Source of the DNA: Clostridia bacterium
GTDB lineage: Bacteria; Bacillota; Clostridia; Oscillospirales; CAG-272
Reading direction: 5' to 3'
Assembly (NCBI GenBank): GCA_017452565.1
Contig: JAFTMF010000044.1
Coordinates: forward strand, 1 to 11,020
DNA: 11,020 nucleotides
Shown: piece after piece, positions 5,323 through 11,020 of the stretch
Layout of the letters: every line of letters starts with the position of its first letter
Position numbering within the stretch: position 1 is the stretch's first letter
The notes under the pieces: model-generated
Told to the model about the DNA's origin: nothing
The model's database searches: none
The model's input: the letters and a program-made list of their open reading frames with translations, nothing else
Position numbers and translations under genes: made by a program

Positions 5323-8085
5323 TTACTTCTCGCAAAGGAGGTAGATGTAGTCCACGCAGTTATCCGAGTCGCCGGCGGTGAGCACGAAGGTGTGGCTGCC
5401 TGCCGTCAGATCCAGGTAGAGCCCCTCTCCGTTGGGAGAATCGTACAGACCGGAGGGAATGCCGCGCATATCTCCCATCGCCTTGGAGCCTTCGTTGGAG
5501 TTCAGACGAACCATATTTTGTCTGAGCTTATATTCGGTACCGTCCACCGTCATAAACAGGGAAGCGCCTCTCTTGTAAACGCCGCTGCCCAGTACGCTGA
5601 TTAAGTATCTGCCATCCTCGGGGACGTTGATGGTGAAGGTGAGGGTGGACTTTTTCGATGCGGACAGGATAACGCTCTGCTTATTTGCCGCAAGGCTGTC
5701 CTTGATTACCTGCGTGCCTTGTCCTCTGATGGCGTATTCTGCCTCATATCTCAAAGCAATGGTTCCGTCGGAGCTGCCCGAAGGCGTAGTTTGCAGCACG
5801 TCATAGGCAACGGGATTGCCCATAACGGGCATACCGTTTGTGTCCCATTCGATCTTCAGCGCACGGGTGCAACGTGCCTCCTGCTCACCGCTGAAGCTTT
5901 GGGTATTGCCCGAGAATGCGTGATAGATCAGCCAATCTTCCTTGCCGTCGGGGGATTTGACCGTGCAGGCGTGACCGGGAGCCAGCGTATCGTCGTCGGG
6001 GTTCAGGGATTTGTTCAGCAGGGGACCTTCAATTTTCGTCCAGCTGTTCGGATCCAGCAGATCGCTGGTTTCATCTGCGTACAGTGCGCAGATCTGATAC
6101 CATTGATAGTTGGACATATCGGTGGAGTAGAGAACGAATACCTTTCCGTCGTGGCGAAGGATCTGAGGACCTTCGCAAATCGGGTCTCCGATATCGCACA
6201 TTTGCTCCCAACGGGTTCCGCCTGCGGGGAGTTTTACACGGTCGCCCATCAAAGTGGTGGCGTCTGCCATTTCGTTGATGAAGATTTGCTGGGTGGTTAC
6301 ACCCTTGGCCTTATGGGCGGAATAAATGAAGTATTTCCGTTCGCCCAGATCCAACACGGTGCCGTCCAGAGCGTAGATATCTTGTGCGGAATTGAGCTCC
6401 CATTTGCCGGTCTCTTCGTTATATTTGGTAGGACCCATCTGACCCACCATTTCGTAGGGGGCTTGGGCGTTGTCGGGCTCGGTGGAGCGCAGAACGAACA
6501 TACGGCGGCTGTTCAGCGCCTTTGATTTGGGTGCGAAATAAACGTACCAGCAACCGTCCACATAGTGAAGCTCGGGTGCCCAGTATTCGGAATAATTTGC
6601 GCTGTCAGACCAGACGGAAATCAGGGGAGCAGCACCAATATCCTGCAGACGGCGGGATTTTGCGATGCAAATCTTGCCCGAGGAGGTTTTTACGTAGTAA
6701 TAATAGCCCTCGTGATAGGTGATATAGGGGTCGGGGGAGGAGGGAAGAATCAGGGGATTTTCGAAAAGGTTCTCGCGTACCACGATGGTGGCAGAAACTG
6801 CCGTGCCGTCAGCCGCCTTGCCATTTACCTGGAAGGCACCTGGGGTGGCACAAAGAGTGGCATACTGATCGGCAGTAGGAGCTTCCCATTCCACGGCAAG
6901 GGATGCACTGCCGTTGTTTGCCGAAACCGATTTGGGCAGGGTGGGGCAGTTGCCCACGCAGGTGGCGATTTCCAAGCTGTCGGGGGTGATGGTGCCCTTG
7001 GGCTTTACCGTTACGGGAATGGTGTGGGTGCAGGTGGCGTTTCCGCGCTTCATTTCCAGCTTCAGCTCAACGGTGGTAGCTGCGGAGGGATTGCCATAGG
7101 TTCCGTCTGCCGCCAACACTTTGGCATTGCTGCTGGTCCACTCAAAGGATTTCAGATTCAAGTTGGAGAAGTTGCTCTTGGTGGGCAGCTTCAGCGTCTG
7201 CATTACCGAATCCAACTGGGTCATACTGTTGAACTCTGCCAGCGAGAAGCTCTCGGCTGCTGTTTTCATCAGATCCGCAAAGCCCTGATTGGCCATAGAA
7301 GCGATTTCATCCTCCGACAGCGCGCGGGAATACATCTTGAAATCGTCCATATAGCCGTAAAAATCGTGGACCGAAACACGCTCGGCGCGGCCGAGTCTGT
7401 TCTCTTTGGTCATTCCCAACGTGCTTAATTTGAAGCCCGTCTTGGAGGCGTCCTGCTTTACGCCGTCCTCGTAGAGGGAGATGGTACGGCCGTTTTCGGC
7501 ATCATAGGTGACTACGATATGCTTCCAGACGTTTTGACCGAATCGCTTGGGAGAGTGCACCTTTTTGTCGGCTCCGCTCAGCTTCAGCATAGTACCGTAA
7601 GTCTTTTTATCGCCTGATGGGGTCAGAAGCGCAAAGGAATTTTGGGTATTGGAGCTGAACACCCACGCACGGGAATTGTCGGTGGCGCGCAAAGGGCAAA
7701 CCCAAAGGGAAACGGTGAAGCTTTGGACTTTGGAAAAATCAATGTCGGGCAGATCTACGTAGCCGCCGCTGAAAAACAGCGCCTCGTTCTGAACGCCTGC
7801 AACGGTGTCCATCGTGCCGTAAATGCTGCCGTTTTGATTGTTTCCGGAAGCATCGTTTGCCTTGCCGTCCTTGAAGTCATACCAAAGCATCAGCCCTTCG
7901 TCGGAGACGGGGATGTTGGGAGGAGAGTCGGGGGTCTGGGTGGTGGTAACCGTGGTGGTTGTAGTTGAAGTAGTAGTGGTAGTTTCGGAGTCTTTGCCGC
8001 TATTGCAAGCGACAAGGAGAGAGGAAACCGCACCCAGCATCATCGACGAAGATAACACCGAAGATAGAATTTTGGTAAAACGCAT
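5323..8085 (-). CDS. Surface lipoprotein: LamG-like, GH43 glycosidase and CBM6-like domains, 920 aa
   Basis: The start at 8085 follows GGAGGTG with nine bases of spacing; the in-frame ATG at 8103 would lie upstream of that site. The signal peptide ends in a lipobox, LVAC, with C27 the lipidated residue. A Thr-rich stalk (about 35-51) follows. A LamG/concanavalin-like domain spans about 64-268 (GLMLWYDF to YMDDFKMYSRALS). Ig-like bacterial repeats lie at about 275-435. The GH43 five-bladed propeller spans about 440-765, with likely catalytic D452 (PDPYI), D574 (LDGTVL) and E638 (CEGPQI), plus WAPE (502-505) and metal-site H705 (APGHACTV). A CBM6/35-like domain (about 778-918) opens with RYEAEYA and ends VDYIYLL. 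GH43 enzymes mostly cleave arabinosyl or xylosyl linkages in plant polysaccharides; the exact substrate cannot be read from the sequence. It acts at the outer face of the membrane. Confidence 0.92.
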   Translation of the reverse strand: MRFTKILSSVLSSSMMLGAVSSLLVACNSGKDSETTTTTSTTTTTVTTTQTPDSPPNIPVSDEGLMLWYDFKDGKANDASGNNQNGSIYGTMDTVAGVQNEALFFSGGYVDLPDIDFSKVQSFTVSLWVCPLRATDNSRAWVFSSNTQNSFALLTPSGDKKTYGTMLKLSGADKKVHSPKRFGQNVWKHIVVTYDAENGRTISLYEDGVKQDASKTGFKLSTLGMTKENRLGRAERVSVHDFYGYMDDFKMYSRALSEDEIASMANQGFADLMKTAAESFSLAEFNSMTQLDSVMQTLKLPTKSNFSNLNLKSFEWTSSNAKVLAADGTYGNPSAATTVELKLEMKRGNATCTHTIPVTVKPKGTITPDSLEIATCVGNCPTLPKSVSANNGSASLAVEWEAPTADQYATLCATPGAFQVNGKAADGTAVSATIVVRENLFENPLILPSSPDPYITYHEGYYYYVKTSSGKICIAKSRRLQDIGAAPLISVWSDSANYSEYWAPELHYVDGCWYVYFAPKSKALNSRRMFVLRSTEPDNAQAPYEMVGQMGPTKYNEETGKWELNSAQDIYALDGTVLDLGERKYFIYSAHKAKGVTTQQIFINEMADATTLMGDRVKLPAGGTRWEQMCDIGDPICEGPQILRHDGKVFVLYSTDMSNYQWYQICALYADETSDLLDPNSWTKIEGPLLNKSLNPDDDTLAPGHACTVKSPDGKEDWLIYHAFSGNTQSFSGEQEARCTRALKIEWDTNGMPVMGNPVAYDVLQTTPSGSSDGTIALRYEAEYAIRGQGTQVIKDSLAANKQSVILSASKKSTLTFTINVPEDGRYLISVLGSGVYKRGASLFMTVDGTEYKLRQNMVRLNSNEGSKAMGDMRGIPSGLYDSPNGEGLYLDLTAGSHTFVLTAGDSDNCVDYIYLLCEK
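7934..7984 (-). repeat. Low-complexity Thr-codon run (lipoprotein stalk)
   Basis: Repeated ACT/ACC codons encode about 14 threonines among residues 35-51, directly after the lipid-attachment region. This is a flexible, possibly O-glycosylated spacer between membrane and domains, and a likely site of slippage-driven length variation between strains. Confidence 0.7.
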
Positions 8086-8094
8086 AGTGAAAAA

Positions 8095-8101
8095 CACCTC
8101 C
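8095..8101 (-). promoter_or_regulatory. Ribosome binding site fixing the GH43 lipoprotein start
   Basis: On the minus strand GGAGGTG lies nine bases before the ATG at 8085. The alternative ATG at 8103 overlaps the upstream side of this site and has no site of its own. Confidence 0.8.
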
Positions 8102-8141
8102 ATTGGGAATCGGTAGTTTGGAATGAAATGCTACTAATGGT

Positions 8142-8170
8142 AGTATAGCATAATAATCGTCTTTTTTCAA
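8142..8170 (-). promoter_or_regulatory. Sigma-A promoter of the GH43 lipoprotein gene
   Basis: On the minus strand TTGAAA (8165-8170), a 17-base spacer and TATACT (8142-8147) are preceded by TATGC, a TRTGn extended -10. The start would be near 8135, giving a leader of about 50 nt. I see no convincing CcpA cre site over it. Confidence 0.8.
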
Positions 8171-8334
8171 TACTTTCAATAAAATAGGTTTTGTGTGCAT
8201 TGGATTTCGAATCGCATGGAAAGGGACTTTTGGGTCACTATGAACCCTGCAAGTTTTTTGAGGACTTTGGGGGAGTTTATATCCCAATAGACCGTAAAAA
8301 TGATGTATATTTTCACATTTTCGCTCCGTATATA
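8171..8334. other. Spacer between divergent promoters
   Basis: This is the middle of the 334-base gene-free interval 8086-8419. The flanks hold the GH43 promoter and leader (minus) and the ligase promoter and leader (plus). The spacer is AT-rich and has no supported gene, RNA or strong hairpin; only a weak GGGT/ACCC inverted repeat lies near 8235-8250. Confidence 0.5.
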
Positions 8335-8363
8335 TTGACACCATTTCACAGGTGTGATATAAT
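8335..8363 (+). promoter_or_regulatory. Perfect-consensus sigma-A promoter of the acyl-CoA ligase-iorA operon
   Basis: TTGACA (8335-8340), exactly 17 bases, then TATAAT (8358-8363), preceded by TGTGA (TRTGn). Both hexamers match consensus at all six positions. The start would be near 8370, with a leader of about 50 nt to the ATG at 8420. Confidence 0.92.
8346..8357. promoter_or_regulatory. Candidate operator: TCACA-GG-TGTGA palindrome in the promoter spacer
   Basis: Five-base arms TCACA and TGTGA surround a GG centre, between the -35 and -10 hexamers and touching the -10. A protein bound here would block RNA polymerase. Part of the right arm also forms the extended -10 box, so the symmetry could be partly accidental. 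Confidence 0.35.
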
Positions 8364-8419
8364 ATTTTATTAATTTATTTACTTATGATTTTGATCTGAA
8401 CAGATTTCAAGGAGTACCT

Positions 8420-10051
8420 ATGACCATTATCGATCTTCTTTCACAAAATGCCGAAAAATATGCAAATGAAACGGCATTGGTTGAGATTAATCCGCAATTT
8501 GATCCCAAGGGGCGCATCACTTGGCGTGAGTATGCGCTGATGCAACCCGAGCCCGGACAACCCTTCCGCCGTGAAATCACTTGGATGGATTTTGAACGCA
8601 AAGCCAACCGTTTTGCCAATCTTCTGTTCACCCGTGGATGCAAGCGGGGAGACAAGGTTGCCATTTTGCTGATGAACACCATTGAATGGCTGCCCATTTA
8701 TTTCGGTATTCTCCGTGCAGGCGCTATCGTAGTGCCTCTGAACTACCGCTATACTGCCGATGAAATCAAGTATTGCCTGGAAAAGGCGGATTGCTCTATG
8801 TTGGTCTTCGGTCCCGAGTTCATAGGCCGTATGGAACAGATCTGCGATCGCCTGCCTCAGGTGACCGATATGTTTTACGTAGGCGAGGACTGCCCTGCCT
8901 TTGCAGACAGCTACGACGGTATGATCCGTTTCTGCACCTCCAAGCATCCCGGCGTCGAGCTGACCGAGGATGACGATGCCGCAATCTATTTTTCCTCCGG
9001 CACCACCGGTTTCCCCAAGGCGATTTTGCACTCACACCGTGCGCTTTTGCACTCCGCAAGATGCGAGCAGGCACACCACGGTCAGACCCACGAGGACGTA
9101 TTCCTCTGTATCCCGCCTCTCTATCATACCGGCGCCAAGATGCACTGGTTCGGCTCTCTTCTGGTGGGCGGCAAGGCCGTACTGCTGAAGGGTACTCAAC
9201 CCGAATGGATCTTCCGTGCGGTATCCGAGGAGCATTGCTCTATCGTATGGCTGCTGGTTCCGTGGGCACAGGATATTCTGGATGCCATTGACCGCGGCGA
9301 TCTCAAGCTGAGTGACTATCAGCTGGATCAGTGGAGACTGATGCACATCGGCGCACAGCCCGTGCCTCCCTCTCTCATCCGCCGTTGGCTGAATATTTTC
9401 CCCCATCATCAGTACGATACCAACTACGGTCTGTCCGAGTCCATCGGTCCCGGTGCCGTTCATCTGGGCGTGGAAAACATCCACAAGGTAGGTGCAATCG
9501 GTAAGGCAGGCTACGGCTGGGAGGTGAAGATCGCAGGCGAGAACGGAGAGCCCGTGAAGCAGGGCGAGGTAGGCGAGCTCTGTGTGAAAGGCCCCGGCGT
9601 TATGAAATGCTACTACAACGATCCCAAGTCCACCGCAGAGGTGCTCCACGGCGAGTGGCTGCTCACCGGCGATATGGCTATGGAAGACGATGAAGGCTTC
9701 ATCTATCTGGTGGACCGCAAGAAGGACGTTATTATCACGGGCGGCGAGAACCTGTACCCTGTAGAAATCGAAAACTTTATTCGCCGTCACGATGCGGTGA
9801 AGGACGTGGCGGTAATCGGTCTGCCCCACGAGCGTTTGGGCGAGATTGCTGCCGCTATCATCGAAATCAAACCCGAGCATACATTAACCGAAGAGGAAGT
9901 CAACGACTTCTGTATCGGCATGCCCCGCTACAAGCGGCCCCGTAAGATCATTTTTGCAGAAGTGCCCAGAAATGCCACCGGTAAGATCGAAAAGCCCCGC
10001 CTCAGAGAGATCTATTGCGGCGAGAGCCTGGTCGCTCAGCAGATTAAGTAA
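8420..10051 (+). CDS. AMP-forming acyl-CoA synthetase (acid-CoA ligase), 543 aa
   Basis: This is a member of the ANL adenylate-forming family. It activates a carboxylic acid with ATP to an acyl-adenylate and transfers it to CoA. Motifs appear in order: the phosphate loop FSSGTTGFPK (191-200), the A5 motif NYGLSES (335-341), the LTGD hinge-region motif (415-418), DRKKDVIITGGENLYP (432-447) including the hinge, and the adenylation lysine in NATGKIEK (K522). The length is normal. A short extra segment near 26-52 separates the first strand from the usual W-x-D/E-F start. AAGGAG lies five bases before the ATG. The gene is 26 nt upstream of iorA with no terminator between, so one operon. That context points to an aryl acid such as phenylacetate or indoleacetate, but medium- or long-chain acids cannot be excluded from the sequence. 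It has no signal peptide and is cytoplasmic. Confidence 0.92.
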   Translation: MTIIDLLSQNAEKYANETALVEINPQFDPKGRITWREYALMQPEPGQPFRREITWMDFERKANRFANLLFTRGCKRGDKVAILLMNTIEWLPIYFGILRAGAIVVPLNYRYTADEIKYCLEKADCSMLVFGPEFIGRMEQICDRLPQVTDMFYVGEDCPAFADSYDGMIRFCTSKHPGVELTEDDDAAIYFSSGTTGFPKAILHSHRALLHSARCEQAHHGQTHEDVFLCIPPLYHTGAKMHWFGSLLVGGKAVLLKGTQPEWIFRAVSEEHCSIVWLLVPWAQDILDAIDRGDLKLSDYQLDQWRLMHIGAQPVPPSLIRRWLNIFPHHQYDTNYGLSESIGPGAVHLGVENIHKVGAIGKAGYGWEVKIAGENGEPVKQGEVGELCVKGPGVMKCYYNDPKSTAEVLHGEWLLTGDMAMEDDEGFIYLVDRKKDVIITGGENLYPVEIENFIRRHDAVKDVAVIGLPHERLGEIAAAIIEIKPEHTLTEEEVNDFCIGMPRYKRPRKIIFAEVPRNATGKIEKPRLREIYCGESLVAQQIK

Positions 10052-10077
10052 TCACATATAGAAAGAAGGAACTATCT

Positions 10078-11020
10078 ATGAAAAAACTGTTACTCGGTAA
10101 CTTTGCAGTTGCACAAGGTGCGTACGAGGCAGGCGTCAAGTTCGTATCCTCCTACCCCGGAACGCCCAGCACCGAGATTACCGAACATATGGCAACCTAT
10201 CCTGCTGAAGAGGTGTTCGTAGAATGGGCACCTAATGAAAAGGTTGCGGCAGAGGCGGTGATCGGTGCTGCTATCGCCGGGGGACGCGCGATGTCCTGCT
10301 GCAAGCACGTAGGTCTGAACGTAATGGCAGACGCTATCTTCACCGACAGTTACATTGGCGTTAACGGCGGTGCGGTTTTCTGCATTGCCGACGATCCCGG
10401 GATGCACTCCTCTCAGAACGAGCAGGATTCCCGTCACTACGCAAGAGCGTCCAAGATTGCGATGCTGGAACCTGCCGATTCCGCCGAATGTCTGGAGTAT
10501 ACCAAGCTGGCGTTTGATCTCAGTGAGCAGTTCGACACCCCCGTTTTTGTTCGTCTGTCCACCCGTGTATCCCATTCCCAGTCTTTGGTTGAGGTAGGGG
10601 AGAGGGAAGAGCACCCCGTAAAACCCTACGAAAAGAATATCCCCAAAAACGTTATGATGCCCGCTATGGCGCGGGGCCGCCACGTGTTCGTGGAAAAGCG
10701 CACCAAGAAGCTGATGGAATACGCAGAAACCTCTCCTCTCAACACGCGGGAGGATAACGGCGCCAAGATCGGTGTGATCACCTCCGGTATTGCCTATCAG
10801 TACGCCAAGGAGGCACTGGGTGAGAGGGTCAACTACCTGAAACTGGGTATGGTTTGGCCGCTTCCTACCGGTCTGATCCGTGACTTTGCCGCTTCCTGCG
10901 AGACGGTGAACGTGATTGAAGAGCTGGATCCCTTCATCGAGAACGAGTGCCGCGCGCTGGGGATCGACGTGTGTGGCAAGGAGCTGTTCACGATGCTGGG
11001 CGAATATACCCCCACAATGA
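10078..11020 (+). CDS. iorA: Indolepyruvate ferredoxin oxidoreductase alpha subunit, N-terminal 314 residues (continues past the edge)
   Basis: The frame starts at 10078 after AGAAGGA with seven bases of spacing and is open to the window end. The N-terminal pyruvate:ferredoxin oxidoreductase-type domain is clear: SSYPGTPSTEITEHMA (24-39), EWAPNEKVAAEAVIGAA (49-65), KHVGLNVMADA (76-86), GVNGG (94-98) and ADDPGMHSSQNEQDSRHYA (104-122). A transketolase-C-like part begins by about residue 245 (KIGVITSGIAYQYAKEAL). The thiamine-diphosphate and iron-sulphur regions normally lie in the C-terminal half, beyond the window. With IorB the enzyme oxidatively decarboxylates aryl pyruvates to aryl-acetyl-CoA using ferredoxin, and in some anaerobes works in reverse. 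Following an acid-CoA ligase in the same operon fits this. I expect iorB just downstream. Confidence 0.93.
   Translation, partial: MKKLLLGNFAVAQGAYEAGVKFVSSYPGTPSTEITEHMATYPAEEVFVEWAPNEKVAAEAVIGAAIAGGRAMSCCKHVGLNVMADAIFTDSYIGVNGGAVFCIADDPGMHSSQNEQDSRHYARASKIAMLEPADSAECLEYTKLAFDLSEQFDTPVFVRLSTRVSHSQSLVEVGEREEHPVKPYEKNIPKNVMMPAMARGRHVFVEKRTKKLMEYAETSPLNTREDNGAKIGVITSGIAYQYAKEALGERVNYLKLGMVWPLPTGLIRDFAASCETVNVIEELDPFIENECRALGIDVCGKELFTMLGEYTPTM

Noticed and set aside
5719..7428. Long plus-strand frames antisense to the GH43 gene
   Set aside because: They mirror the codon bias of the real gene, have no start signals and resemble no protein family.
8086..8103. Six-residue longer start of the GH43 lipoprotein at 8103
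   Set aside because: The GGAGGTG site lies downstream of that ATG and serves the one at 8085, which gives a normal signal peptide.
8125..8150. Imperfect CTAC/GTAG inverted repeat at the start point of the GH43 promoter as an operator
   Set aside because: The arms are only four bases and it overlaps the -10 by composition, so it is within chance.
9032..9880. 282-codon minus-strand frame
   Set aside because: It is antisense to the acyl-CoA ligase core motifs and has no start signals.

Overview
The window reads as chromosome of an anaerobic, Gram-positive gut-type bacterium, most likely a Clostridia (Oscillospiraceae-like) member. The basis is the AGGAG-type ribosome sites, sigma-A promoters carrying the Gram-positive TRTGn box, a lipobox-type lipoprotein with a Thr-rich stalk, a multidomain surface glycosidase, and a ferredoxin-dependent 2-oxoacid oxidoreductase gene. 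The taxon is an inference, because no rRNA or tRNA gene is present.

Layout. (1) 101-838: remnant of an IS66-family insertion sequence. tnpA has lost its 5' part, tnpB carries a one-base deletion, and tnpC has an amber codon and then loses its remaining length. (2) 847-960: a perfect 30-nt palindrome and a 13-bp hairpin. (3) 995-2888, minus strand: a visibly AT-richer two-gene unit. An 82-aa regular coiled-coil protein is followed by a 513-aa protein I cannot assign, behind a good promoter at 2973-3001. This is the only part of the window whose function is truly unknown. (4) 3325-5226, plus strand: a secreted, membrane-anchored calcineurin-like phosphoesterase. (5) 5323-8085, minus strand: a 920-aa surface lipoprotein with a LamG-like domain, a GH43 glycosidase domain and a CBM6-like domain. 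Genes 4 and 5 converge on a shared 17-bp bidirectional terminator. (6) 8086-8419: a divergent promoter region. (7) 8420-11020, plus strand: an AMP-forming acyl-CoA ligase followed after 26 nt by iorA, which runs off the right edge.

How they work together. The GH43 lipoprotein and the anchored phosphoesterase both act outside the membrane, probably on plant or host glycan and on phosphorylated substrates, but each has its own promoter. The ligase-iorA pair is a metabolic operon. An acid is activated to its CoA thioester, and the indolepyruvate-type ferredoxin oxidoreductase interconverts aryl-acyl-CoA and arylpyruvate, so the likely role is arylacetate salvage into aromatic amino acids, or the reverse. 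The ligase promoter is a perfect TTGACA-17-TATAAT with a palindrome in its spacer, which suggests regulation by a repressor.

Best candidate for something undescribed: the 82-aa/513-aa operon. Its being a system is inference from operon structure, base composition and position beside a decayed insertion sequence.
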